Below are positions 17,609 through 26,581 of a stretch of 64,000 nucleotides of DNA, piece after piece. A program made the translations under genes and the position numbers. The DNA comes from Rudanella sp031411995. Lineage in GTDB: Bacteria > Bacteroidota > Bacteroidia > Cytophagales > Spirosomataceae. The DNA is taken from the NCBI GenBank assembly GCA_031411995.1, contig JANOCD010000021.1:1-64000 (forward strand), in the 5' to 3' direction. The first letter of the stretch is position 1. Every line of letters begins with the position of its first letter. The notes under the pieces were generated by a model that had not been told where the DNA came from, ran no database searches, and saw only the letters and a list, made by a program, of their open reading frames with translations.

Positions 17609-18448
17609 ATGATTCTTTATTCAATCAGTAAAAGTACCCGTTCAGCCGTTCGTTTTAGTACGAACCTGCTATTGATTGCAGGCCTAATTGGACAGTTAAT
17701 GGGGTGTGTATCATCGCAAAAGGTAATTTATTTTCAGGGAGGGCAACCTCAACTGGGGGGGACTGTTGATCAGGTACGTTTACCAGATTCGTATGTTCCG
17801 TCAATCAAGCCGGGCGATGTTTTGTCAATACAGGTTAGCAGTCTGAATGCCGAGGCATCCGTTATGTTCAATCCCTATACTCCCATGTCGGTGGCGAACA
17901 ACAGGAATTTGCAACAAACAAACGTTAATGGCCTTCCCGAAACGTCAGGCTATCTGGTTTCACCTGATGGAAAAGTCGATTTACCCCTGATTGGTTTGCA
18001 GTCCGTAGCTGGGCTAACGGTGAGTGATGCGGGTAGACTTATTCGCGAAAAACTCCAGACGTATTTAAAAGAACCAACCGTTAATGTTCGTAACCTGAAT
18101 TTTCGGATTTCGGTGCTGGGCGAAGTGGCTCGTCCCTCGCTCTTTACGATCCCCAACGACCGGATCACCCTGCTTGAAGCCCTTAGCCTGGCAGGTGACA
18201 TTACGATCTACGGAAAAAGGGAAAACGTGTTGCTTATTCGGGAAGAGGATGGCAACAAAACATTCATCCGAATTGACCTGACCAAGCGCGATCTATTTCG
18301 GTCGCCCTATTATTATCTTCATCCCAACGATGTGTTGTATGTGGAGCCGGGAAAGGCCCGCATCACGAATGCCGACCAATTTTACCAGTTGGCTCCTACA
18401 CTCTTGAGTGCCTTGTCATTTATTGCCATCATACTCACCCGACGATAA
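17609..18448 (+). CDS. Polysaccharide export outer-membrane lipoprotein (Wza-like)
   Basis: This 279-aa protein has an N-terminal hydrophobic segment ending in lipobox LMGC, with Cys33 as the acylated residue. A PES domain (IKPGDVLSIQV ... GYLVSPDGKVDLPLIG) and SLBB-type segments (FRISVLGEVARPSLFTIPNDRITLLEAL) follow. A hydrophobic C-terminal helix (SALSFIAIILTRR) could insert in the outer membrane as in Wza. It forms the export channel together with the Wzc-like kinase, whose ATG lies 19 bp downstream. It is the first gene of the rightward polysaccharide operon. Confidence 0.92.
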   Translation: MILYSISKSTRSAVRFSTNLLLIAGLIGQLMGCVSSQKVIYFQGGQPQLGGTVDQVRLPDSYVPSIKPGDVLSIQVSSLNAEASVMFNPYTPMSVANNRNLQQTNVNGLPETSGYLVSPDGKVDLPLIGLQSVAGLTVSDAGRLIREKLQTYLKEPTVNVRNLNFRISVLGEVARPSLFTIPNDRITLLEALSLAGDITIYGKRENVLLIREEDGNKTFIRIDLTKRDLFRSPYYYLHPNDVLYVEPGKARITNADQFYQLAPTLLSALSFIAIILTRR

Positions 18449-18467
18449 ACTTTGTACTGCCCCTATC

Positions 18468-20816
18468 ATGGCCAATAACCCAAATTATAGCTACATCCCT
18501 TATCAGATACTGGATACCGATGGAGCCAGCCTGCGGGCAACGCTGATGCGGTATGTCCGCCATTGGCCTTGGTTCCTGCTCTCCGTCGGTATCGTACTGG
18601 CCGTTGCCTATGTATACCTTCTTTTTCAGGCTCCTACCTATAATAGCAAAGCAAGTTTACTGATCAAGGACGAAAAAAAAGGGCTGGATTCAGAGAACAT
18701 GCTCAAAGAGCTGGACATTTTCGCACCCAAGAAAGTTGTTGAAAACGAGATTGAAATCCTGAAATCCTATACGCTCATGGAGCGGGTGGTTACTCAGCTT
18801 CATCTCAATATCACCTATTTTCAGGATACTCGGTTTGGGATGCGTGAGGTATATGAACAATCACCGATTCGACTGATTATTGAACAGGCAAACCCGGTCT
18901 TATTCCAACAGGAAGATCCTTTTCAGATTTCATTTGTAAACGCCAGCACTGTCCGAATCAACGATCATTCGTATCCAATCAATGCCAGTGTTCAAACCCC
19001 ATATGGCCGGCTTCGGGTATTTCCCCGTTCACAGGTCAATGCAAATACACCAGCCGTTTTTGTGCGCGTTTCGACACCCAATAAACAAATTACCGATTTG
19101 CTGCGCGTTCTGAAAACCGAACCGACGAGCAAAGCATCTACTGTTATTGCTCTGTCCATCGAAACGGCAATTCCCGACAAAGGAGAGCTTATTTTGAACC
19201 GGCTCATTGATGTATATAATCAGGCCGCCGTGCAGGATAAAAACCGGGTTGCTTCCAACACGCTCACGTTTATCGAAGATCGGCTGAAACTGGTGGCCCG
19301 CGAGTTGGAAACCGTCGAAAAAGATGTGGAGCGATACAAGTCGGTTCAGGGGATTACGGATTTGAGTACGCAAGCCCGGAGTTTTCTAGAAACGGTGCAG
19401 CGCAACGACTCTGAACTGAGCGAAGTGACGGTGCAATTAGCCGCCCTGCACGATCTGGAAGCCTACCTCAGTCAGCAACCCGGCAATCGGGGTGGCACAC
19501 CGGCAACAGTTGGGCTGAGTGATCCTACCTTGCTTAAGTTGATTCAGGAAGCAGGTGCGCTCGAAGGCCACCGTACTGAATTATTGCAGACAATGCCAGA
19601 GCAGCATCCGCTGGTGAAATCGCTCGACGACCAGATCAAGTCGGTGAAGGTGAACATTGGCGACAATGTTCGGACTATGCGGACCATGCTTACAACCGCA
19701 AGAAGACAGTTTAATAACACAAATCAGGAAATCGAGCAGTCGATCAGGGCTATTCCTGTGAAAGAACGGGTCCTGATGAACATCTCCCGGCAGCAGGCCA
19801 TCAAAAATGACTTGTATACCTATTTGCTCAAGAAGCGCGAAGAAACGGCGGTTTCCTATGCGGCTACTATTTCAGACTCACGCATTGTTGATATGGCTCG
19901 CAGCGATGCCAAACCCGTTAAACCCAACAAGCCCCTGTTTTACCTGCTTTTTACCTTACTGGGTCTTTTGCTGCCTGTTGGCGTGCTGGCAACCAGAGAT
20001 GCGGTTAACAATCGGATCATTCGCCGGTCGGAAGTGGAAGAAGGAACGCAGGTGCCCATTTTGGGTGAAGTGATCAAGAAACGGCAACCAGAATCGCTGG
20101 TTATTAGTGGCCGCGATAATTCGGTGATTGCCGAACAGATCCGAAGCCTGCGAACCAATCTTAATTTCCTGCGCAACCGCGACGAGAAGAGTCAGGTTTT
20201 GTTGTTCACGTCCAGCATCAATGGCGAAGGAAAATCATTTCTGTCGCTCAACCTGGGAGCAAGTTTGGGCTTGTTGGGCTTGAAAACGGTTATCTTGGAA
20301 ATGGACTTGCGGAAGCCTCAACTCCGTAACTCGCTCAATTTCACAAACAGTGCCGGCCTGAGCAATTATCTCATTGGCGAAAGCACCATTGACGAGATCC
20401 TGCGGCCTGTCAGCGAAAACTACTTTATTATTCCAAGTGGTCCGATTCCGCCGAATCCGTCTGAGTTGTTGGGTAGCCCCAAGCTGGCCCAATTGATTGC
20501 CGAACTGCGTGCACGCTTCGATTATGTGGTTATCGACGCACCGCCGATTGGTCTGGTTACGGATGCGCAACTAATTGCGCCGTATGCTGATGCAACACTC
20601 TATATTGTGCGGCACAACGTTACCCCTAAGCATTACCTCAAAATGATTGACATGCTCTACCGCGAAAAACGGTTTAACAAGCTCAATCTCATTCTAAATG
20701 CAGTTGGCGAAGGAGAAGCAAATTATTACAGCTACCTCTCGAAGAACAAGTATGTTTATGGTGAGCCTGAGAAGAAAAAGAGTCTGCCATTTTTTAAGAC
20801 AAAACCCATACAATAA
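18468..20816 (+). CDS. Wzc-like polysaccharide co-polymerase / tyrosine autokinase
   Basis: This 782-aa inner-membrane protein has TM1 at about 33-53, a Wzz-type periplasmic domain with coiled-coil stretches, a GNVR-type region, TM2 at about 488-508 and a cytoplasmic BY-kinase domain. The kinase Walker A is SSINGEGKS (about 582-590), followed by ILEMDLRKPQ and VVIDAPPIGLVTDA. A C-terminal tyrosine cluster (YYSYLSKNKYVYG) is the likely autophosphorylation site. It controls chain length and export with the Wza-like lipoprotein. The frame is open to 18408, but the ATG at 18468 avoids overlapping wza and gives the normal start. Confidence 0.93.
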   Translation: MANNPNYSYIPYQILDTDGASLRATLMRYVRHWPWFLLSVGIVLAVAYVYLLFQAPTYNSKASLLIKDEKKGLDSENMLKELDIFAPKKVVENEIEILKSYTLMERVVTQLHLNITYFQDTRFGMREVYEQSPIRLIIEQANPVLFQQEDPFQISFVNASTVRINDHSYPINASVQTPYGRLRVFPRSQVNANTPAVFVRVSTPNKQITDLLRVLKTEPTSKASTVIALSIETAIPDKGELILNRLIDVYNQAAVQDKNRVASNTLTFIEDRLKLVARELETVEKDVERYKSVQGITDLSTQARSFLETVQRNDSELSEVTVQLAALHDLEAYLSQQPGNRGGTPATVGLSDPTLLKLIQEAGALEGHRTELLQTMPEQHPLVKSLDDQIKSVKVNIGDNVRTMRTMLTTARRQFNNTNQEIEQSIRAIPVKERVLMNISRQQAIKNDLYTYLLKKREETAVSYAATISDSRIVDMARSDAKPVKPNKPLFYLLFTLLGLLLPVGVLATRDAVNNRIIRRSEVEEGTQVPILGEVIKKRQPESLVISGRDNSVIAEQIRSLRTNLNFLRNRDEKSQVLLFTSSINGEGKSFLSLNLGASLGLLGLKTVILEMDLRKPQLRNSLNFTNSAGLSNYLIGESTIDEILRPVSENYFIIPSGPIPPNPSELLGSPKLAQLIAELRARFDYVVIDAPPIGLVTDAQLIAPYADATLYIVRHNVTPKHYLKMIDMLYREKRFNKLNLILNAVGEGEANYYSYLSKNKYVYGEPEKKKSLPFFKTKPIQ

Positions 20817-20825
20817 AAACGGATC

Positions 20826-21497
20826 ATGGTTTCAGAATTACACAATCCCCGTCTGCGGCATACCTATGTGCCGATGTCGGCCCGTGTCGCACCCTCGGCA
20901 CCCGAATACAGAGGTAAACGGTTGTTTGATTTGATCGTTGCCGGCTTGGTTACCGTTTTCATACTAAGCTGGCTGGGCGTGCTGATTAGCCTGTTGATCC
21001 GGGCGACATCGTCAGGGCCTGTATTTTTTATCCAAACCCGAACCGGGCGAAACGGACAACCCTTTCGTTGCTTAAAATTTCGGACAATGTACCACGATGC
21101 ACCGGGAGGCAGTTTTCGACAAACACTCCGAAACGATAATCGCGTTACGCCAATGGGCCGATTTTTGCGCCGAACCAATCTGGACGAACTTCCCCAAATT
21201 CTGAATGTGTTGATGGGCGAGATGAGCATTGTTGGTCCCCGCCCCCATCCGATACCACTGGACGCTGCCTATTGGGAAACGCTGCATGGATATTCTCAGC
21301 GATACCGTGCCCGGCCGGGCCTGACGGGACTGGCTCAGGCGCGTGGGTGCCGGGGAGCGGTTTTCACAAACCTCACCATGCATCACCGGCTCAAATATGA
21401 CCTGCTTTACATTCAAAAATCGTCGCTGCATTTCGATTTCTTTATTTGTGTCCAGACGCTTTTGTGCATGTTCAAGGGTAACTCAGACGCATTCTGA
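20826..21497 (+). CDS. Initiating sugar transferase (polyprenyl-phosphate sugar-1-phosphate transferase)
   Basis: This 223-aa bacterial sugar transferase of the WcaJ/PglC-type catalytic core has a membrane hairpin at about 35-60 and the signature TGRNGQPFRCLKFRTM. RRTNLDELPQILNVLMGEMS, VGPRPHP and RARPGLTGLAQ follow. It loads the first sugar-1-phosphate onto undecaprenyl phosphate and so starts repeat-unit assembly. It lacks the long N-terminal multi-TM domain of full-length WcaJ. It begins 9 bases after the kinase stop. Confidence 0.92.
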   Translation: MVSELHNPRLRHTYVPMSARVAPSAPEYRGKRLFDLIVAGLVTVFILSWLGVLISLLIRATSSGPVFFIQTRTGRNGQPFRCLKFRTMYHDAPGGSFRQTLRNDNRVTPMGRFLRRTNLDELPQILNVLMGEMSIVGPRPHPIPLDAAYWETLHGYSQRYRARPGLTGLAQARGCRGAVFTNLTMHHRLKYDLLYIQKSSLHFDFFICVQTLLCMFKGNSDAF

Positions 21498-21505
21498 TTC
21501 ACTGA

Positions 21506-22873
21506 ATGGTCAATAAATTCATTGCCGACATCCGGGCGGGGCGGATTGATGCCCGTTCCCTTATTATGTATCGGAACGTGTTTGAGTCGGTCATTGTAAA
21601 AGGCCTGGGCGTACTGATCGGCCTAATTGCCGTTCCGCTGACAATTCGGTACGTGAGCATTAGCGATTTTGGGATCTGGATGACCATTACGTCCTTAGCT
21701 TCCTGGTTTAGTTTAGTTGATGTCAGCTTCGGTAATGGTCTGCGTAACAGCCTGGTTGGTTTTTTCAACACGGGCGATCAGCGAACAGCCCGGCAGTATG
21801 TCAGCACCATCTACATGTTGTCGGGGGTAGTAGCGTTGGGGCTAATTCTTGTTGTAATTTATATCAATTATTATGCCAATTGGTCCGAAATCTTCAACAT
21901 TCAGACCAATAATCCTGCCCAGATAAACACAGTCATTACCTACACGCTGGTGGGTTTCAGCATTCAGCTATTGCTCAAACCCATCAACGCTATATTATTG
22001 GCCGCTCAACGGGCGGCTTATGTTGGCTGGATTATGTTGGCAATTAATGCACTGACGCTACTCTGCCTGTTTGGAGCCACAAAACTCACATCGCCTTCGC
22101 TGATGACAATGGCCCATATCTATACGCTGGCTCCTCTGGTTGTTTTTGGGTTAATCTCGATCTACTTGTTCAGCCGGACGTATGCTGGTATTGCACCCCA
22201 GTTTTCGGCAGTAAGACGTTCTCTTAGCCGCGAGTTATTTAGTTCGGGCGGGCAGTTCTTTGTCTTACAACTCATTAGTGTTCTGGTGTTTACGTCGGGG
22301 GGGCTGTTCATCTCCTATTTCCTGGGGTCAGACAGGGTTGGTCCTTATAGCATTGCCAGTAAATATTTTGGTGTAACCACCATGCTCTACGGAATTGTCA
22401 TTACGCCTTACTGGTCGGCTTTCACGGATGCTTACACCCGGAACGACAAGCCCTGGATTGTCCGTACCATGACACAGCTAAACCGGGTTAGCGGGCTGAT
22501 GGTGCTACTGGTGGTGCTGTTGTTGCTGGTGGCTCGCCCGGTGCTAAACGCCTGGGTGGGGCCTCAAATCGACATTCCAACCGATATGCTGGTTTGGATG
22601 GCTCTTTATTCGGTTAGCTTTATCTTTCTCAGCAACTATAATTCCTTCGTTAATGGAGTTGGAAAAATTAAACGATTGGTGATCATTTCGGTGGTTGGAG
22701 TGGGAGCTTATATCGTGTTGATTGCTTTCCTGTTCCGGTACGTACAAGCAGGACCAGTTAGTGTGGTTATGGCAGGAACTGCCTGGAACCTAACGCTGCT
22801 GCTGGTGTGCCGGGCTGACTACCGAAAGCTAATCAACACTATGCCCACCAAATCACTACTGGCCCATTTCTAA
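21506..22873 (+). CDS. Wzx-like polysaccharide flippase
   Basis: This 455-aa multi-spanning membrane protein has about 12 hydrophobic helices and belongs to the MATE/polysaccharide-transporter group. The N-terminus (YVSISDFGIWMTITSLASW) and the central polar segment are typical of lipid-linked oligosaccharide flippases. It should move the undecaprenyl-linked repeat unit across the inner membrane. It starts 8 bases after the sugar transferase. Confidence 0.9.
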   Translation: MVNKFIADIRAGRIDARSLIMYRNVFESVIVKGLGVLIGLIAVPLTIRYVSISDFGIWMTITSLASWFSLVDVSFGNGLRNSLVGFFNTGDQRTARQYVSTIYMLSGVVALGLILVVIYINYYANWSEIFNIQTNNPAQINTVITYTLVGFSIQLLLKPINAILLAAQRAAYVGWIMLAINALTLLCLFGATKLTSPSLMTMAHIYTLAPLVVFGLISIYLFSRTYAGIAPQFSAVRRSLSRELFSSGGQFFVLQLISVLVFTSGGLFISYFLGSDRVGPYSIASKYFGVTTMLYGIVITPYWSAFTDAYTRNDKPWIVRTMTQLNRVSGLMVLLVVLLLLVARPVLNAWVGPQIDIPTDMLVWMALYSVSFIFLSNYNSFVNGVGKIKRLVIISVVGVGAYIVLIAFLFRYVQAGPVSVVMAGTAWNLTLLLVCRADYRKLINTMPTKSLLAHF

Positions 22874-22875
22874 CG

Positions 22876-23147
22876 ATGCTTTTTAGATTCTTACGGCTCA
22901 TTTTCCGATCAGTCCGATTTGGTTTCCGACAAATCAATCGGTCCATTGCGAGGTAGTAATCCGGGTTTTGTTTTATCTGAATAATGTTCGATATGGTTCA
23001 GGCCTGCGTTCCCATGGCATTCCGGTGGTGGATATTAATGATGGCAGTTCCGTAACGATAGGTAATGAATTCAGCATGATCAAAACGTGCCGACAAACCA
23101 AATTTGGGGAGGCAATCCGGCCCGCTTCCTACGATCACTTTAACGAC
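22876..23147 (+). pseudogene. Remnant of a hexapeptide-repeat acyltransferase gene
   Basis: An ATG at 22876 opens 26 codons with a basic amphipathic start (MLFRFLRLIFRSVRFG...) that stop at the TAG covering 22954-22956. In another frame, from about 22944 on, the DNA encodes YLNNVRYGSGLRSHGIPVVD followed by GSSVTIGNEFSM. This is the typical beginning of a left-handed beta-helix acetyltransferase. The match then ends, and unrelated residues lead into the polymerase ATG at 23148. I read this as the 5' end of an acyltransferase gene that has suffered a frameshift and loss of its 3' part. Confidence 0.6.
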
Positions 23148-24602
23148 ATGAAAAAGAACCTGCTTTTACTTCTTTGCTGTGGACTTGTTCAGGTGACCCC
23201 ACTGATCTATCGGTTTGCGTTTGGGTATAGCGAGGAGTTTATCTATCCCTCGATGCTCAGTCACACAATGTTAATTGTGCCGCTTGTTGTCGTTTTCAGC
23301 CTTAAAAACCGGTATACCAAAACATTCCTGATTATCTGGATCAGTTGGTTGTTTATCGGCGAATTGAAAATTCTGACCTACTACAACGTCAACCCTTATT
23401 TCATCTCGATGGATGAGGGGTGCATTATTTATAACCTTTTCCTGGTGTTCATGAGCCTGGGTATGTTATTGCATGATGTGAACACCCAACTGCCCGCTCT
23501 GTCAGAATCGGCTCGCGCCAAGGGGCGGGTTCTGATCACCGATTTATCGTGGCTGGAGCCTGTTCTGGTGGCTTTTCCGCTCATCTGGTTCGCCGATTTC
23601 ATCCGCAGTGTGGGCTTCATTCCCATTTTCGCGGGCACCGACGTAACCAACCTGATGTATGAAATCAACTATGGGTACGTTTATAATTACGGTTTTCTGA
23701 ACAGCATTGCCGCCGTTCTGATCTATGACCGTTACCTGAAAAGTCAATCGACCCCACGCCGGGTAATGTGGGTTGTGCTGTTGGGTATGGCCCTGCTCAT
23801 TATGTCTATTGATAGCAAGCGTTTGTTTCTGCTGACTTCGTTGCTGGCCGTTTTTGTGTACGACAAAATAAAAGCTGGTGCGCTAACGGTTGATACACGA
23901 ACGCTGGTGATGCTGGGTTGCGGCACAATGTTTTATATTCTGCTGCAAAACCTCCGACTGGGCGACGCATCCGATTCGCCGTTTGCCCGCGATGGTCTGC
24001 CCCTCGGTGCCGAATTCAGGGAGTACATCCGGGCAGTGAATGAGTATGAACCGGGGCAGATTCCGAACTACGATTTTGCCGCCAGTATGGTGGGCGCGTT
24101 CGTTAACTCGTTTGTCCTTCGCATAGCCGGTTTCGACAAGGGCGAGCTGGTTGCCAAAGACAGTGCCTACTCGTTTATGACATTGTTCGATGAGGAGAAC
24201 ACGCTGGGAATCAGAACGGGACTTATTTCGGAGCTATATTTTGCGTATGGTTTTTACGCCCTCATTCTCATCACGCTCTTTGGAGTCCTGATCAGCTACC
24301 TCTCCTACCGGCTGATTACCGTGCGGCTTCAGTCGAGCCTGGTTTTGCTCAGTGCGATCTGGGGGTTACTGGTGCTCTCGGTATTTGGTCAAACATCCGT
24401 AACTGTTGGATGCCTCTGTATTTTAATGTATCTCTATATCATTATCCGACTGGTTAAGTTAACCCAAAACCGGAATCAGGGAGGTGCTGCTCACTATGAT
24501 TTACATCATCATCCCGGTTCACAACCGGAAACTTTACACCCTGAAGTGCCTGGCCTGTTTAGCCCGACAGACGATCACCACCTATCGGGTAATCGTGGTT
24601 GA
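23148..24602 (+). CDS. Wzy-like oligosaccharide repeat-unit polymerase
   Basis: This 484-aa protein has many hydrophobic helices and a large polar loop (about residues 290-360, containing RLGDASDSPFARDGLPLG), a layout typical of Wzy polymerases in the oligosaccharide repeat-unit polymerase (EpsG/WzyE-like) group. It would join repeat units in the periplasm. The frame is open upstream to 22968, but those 60 codons belong to the acyltransferase remnant, so I start at the ATG at 23148. The last ~35 codons overlap the next glycosyltransferase out of frame and give a His/Pro-rich tail that looks accidental. Confidence 0.82.
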   Translation: MKKNLLLLLCCGLVQVTPLIYRFAFGYSEEFIYPSMLSHTMLIVPLVVVFSLKNRYTKTFLIIWISWLFIGELKILTYYNVNPYFISMDEGCIIYNLFLVFMSLGMLLHDVNTQLPALSESARAKGRVLITDLSWLEPVLVAFPLIWFADFIRSVGFIPIFAGTDVTNLMYEINYGYVYNYGFLNSIAAVLIYDRYLKSQSTPRRVMWVVLLGMALLIMSIDSKRLFLLTSLLAVFVYDKIKAGALTVDTRTLVMLGCGTMFYILLQNLRLGDASDSPFARDGLPLGAEFREYIRAVNEYEPGQIPNYDFAASMVGAFVNSFVLRIAGFDKGELVAKDSAYSFMTLFDEENTLGIRTGLISELYFAYGFYALILITLFGVLISYLSYRLITVRLQSSLVLLSAIWGLLVLSVFGQTSVTVGCLCILMYLYIIIRLVKLTQNRNQGGAAHYDLHHHPGSQPETLHPEVPGLFSPTDDHHLSGNRG

Positions 24603-25395
24603 CGATGGCTCCACCGACGGAACTGCCGAAGCCATTCGCACTCAATTTCCTGATGTTACAGTGCTTGCAGGCTCAGGATCGCTGTGGTGGACGGGAGCCA
24701 CTAACTTCGGTATTCGATATGCCGAGGAGCAATGGGGTACGTCACCCGATAACTTTGTTTTGACGCTGAACGATGACACGGAAGTTCCCGAAAACTATTT
24801 AGAAACCCTTCTGGTCGCTTATCAGGACAATAAACCCTGTATTGTTGGGTCTATTTCGGTCGACATTCAACCACCCCACCGTTTGCTTTATGCCGGCACA
24901 GGCATCAATTTATGGTTTCCGCACATCGACGATTGGGCCAAAACCCGCTTTCAGAACAAGCACGATCTGCTACGGGCCACGGGAAACTATTATCAATCAG
25001 AGAGCTTACCCGGCCGGGGTATGCTCATTCCACAGCGCGTTTTCGACACCATTGGTTTGTTCGATGAGAAACGGTTCCAGCACTATATGTCAGACATCGA
25101 CTTCAGTGTCAGTGCCCGAAAAGCAGGGTTTCTGCTGGTGATGTCCGTAGCAAGTGTGGTCTATGAATATACCGATGCAACGGGTTTCGATGTTAAGAAA
25201 CAGGCCACGTTTCGCCAGTTCCGACAGGCGTTGACCTCCATTAAATCGCCGGTTAACTACCCGGTTCGGTATCAGTTTGCCCGGAAACATACCCCTCTTG
25301 GGTTGTTCTATTTTGGGCTTGACATGCTGCGCATTGTGGGGGGGTACGCCCTCAGACGGGGACGGCAGTGGATGGCGCAAGTTGTTCGGCGATAA
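24496..25395 (+). CDS. GT2 family glycosyltransferase (rhamnosyltransferase-like)
   Basis: This 299-aa GT-A fold enzyme has the nucleotide-sugar site IIIPVHNRKLYTLKCL and VIVVDDGSTDGTAEAI. GSGSLWWTGATNFGIRYA follows, as in WbbL-type rhamnosyltransferases, then the metal site LTLNDDTEVP and PGRGMLIPQRVFDTIGLFDE. It should transfer a sugar during assembly of the repeat unit on the cytoplasmic face. The ATG at 24496 is preferred; GTG at 24484 is possible. Its start overlaps the polymerase by 107 bp, and its 3' end overlaps the convergent GT4 gene by 44 bp. Confidence 0.88.
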   Translation: MIYIIIPVHNRKLYTLKCLACLARQTITTYRVIVVDDGSTDGTAEAIRTQFPDVTVLAGSGSLWWTGATNFGIRYAEEQWGTSPDNFVLTLNDDTEVPENYLETLLVAYQDNKPCIVGSISVDIQPPHRLLYAGTGINLWFPHIDDWAKTRFQNKHDLLRATGNYYQSESLPGRGMLIPQRVFDTIGLFDEKRFQHYMSDIDFSVSARKAGFLLVMSVASVVYEYTDATGFDVKKQATFRQFRQALTSIKSPVNYPVRYQFARKHTPLGLFYFGLDMLRIVGGYALRRGRQWMAQVVRR

Positions 25396-26545
25396 CCTCC
25401 CGATAGATAGTCATCAACCCGGCAAACGAGCGTTCGGGGGTGTAGGTGTCCAAGTATTTCTGGTAGCCGTTTTGGGCTAGTTTTTCCAGATCAGCGGGCA
25501 GGCCGAGGAGTGTGCGAGCCAGATCAGCCCCGTCGCCGGTTTTGAAAAGTACCCCGGTTTCGTTGTGTTGAATGATCTGGTTCAGGTTTTTCTGGTCGGA
25601 GCAAACAACCGGTGTACCCGACGCGAACCCTTCCAGAATCACCGTCGGCAAACCTTCGTAGCAAATGGACGGGATCACCACCGCCCGGCATCGCCGAATG
25701 GCCTCCCACACGGCCTGCCGGGGCTGTGCGCCCAGATACTGAACGTGGTCATGCTTACGGGCTGCTTCTTGAACCAAGCCGACCATAGGACCATCGCCAA
25801 TAATATGCAATGGAAATACCCCGGCCTGAGCCGCATCGAGCAATACCTGAATGCCTTTTTCACTGGATAGTCGGCCCACGTATAAAAAGAAATCTCCCCG
25901 CTCCGAAGCAGGTGTAAAACCCAAATTGGGCAGCGAATTTGGTTTTACGGCAATTTGTTCGGGTTTGAGTTGAAGCGACGAGCGCAAAAACGTTTGCCGG
26001 GCAAACTCGGTCAACACAACAAAACGGTCAACTTGTTTCCAGGTGTTGAGCAGCCGGTGAACACTGGTGAGCAATGTCAGGTGAGCCGTTTGGGCAACCG
26101 AATCACGAAAGCAACCATGCCGAATGCCCGACAAAGGCAATGTGCTGGTGAGGCATTCTTCGCACGGAACCTGTCCCGGCCGCATAAGCAGGCCATTGGC
26201 ACACACAAGCCGGTAGTTGTGCAGCGTCATCACCACAGGAATACCCCGCTTTTTGGCCACCAGAATCACAGCAGGCGAAGCCGTGTAAAACAGATTATGA
26301 ATATGCACCACATCGGGCCGAAACTCGTCGAGCACCGCTGTTAACCGTTGGGCAGAGTCCGAATTATAAAACGCCTGGGCTGCCGACTGAAGATTCCCCA
26401 ACCACGACCCATCAAACGATTCATTGGTGAACTGCATTGTTTCGACTGTAACCCCATACTGACGAAGCAATTGAGTCTCCTGCTCAAAAACGGTGTCTTC
26501 GCCCCCTGCCTGCTGATAATAATTATGAAGTACTAGAACTCTCAC
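25352..26545 (-). CDS. GT4 family glycosyltransferase
   Basis: This 397-aa GT-B enzyme starts with MRVLVLHNYYQQAGGEDTVF, which contains the glycine loop of GT4 acceptors' domains. HIHNLFYTASPAVI follows. The C-terminal nucleotide-sugar domain has LYVGRLSSEKGIQVLLDAA, HIIGDGPM and EGLPTVILEGFASGTPVVCSD with the catalytic-type glutamates. The start codon is GTG at 26545. It belongs to the leftward half of the polysaccharide locus and converges on the GT2 gene. Confidence 0.9.
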   Translation of the reverse strand: MRVLVLHNYYQQAGGEDTVFEQETQLLRQYGVTVETMQFTNESFDGSWLGNLQSAAQAFYNSDSAQRLTAVLDEFRPDVVHIHNLFYTASPAVILVAKKRGIPVVMTLHNYRLVCANGLLMRPGQVPCEECLTSTLPLSGIRHGCFRDSVAQTAHLTLLTSVHRLLNTWKQVDRFVVLTEFARQTFLRSSLQLKPEQIAVKPNSLPNLGFTPASERGDFFLYVGRLSSEKGIQVLLDAAQAGVFPLHIIGDGPMVGLVQEAARKHDHVQYLGAQPRQAVWEAIRRCRAVVIPSICYEGLPTVILEGFASGTPVVCSDQKNLNQIIQHNETGVLFKTGDGADLARTLLGLPADLEKLAQNGYQKYLDTYTPERSFAGLMTIYREVIAEQLAPSTAVPV

Positions 26546-26581
26546 GGTAGGCGTAGGGCTTTTCTGATAACGAGTTGATTA

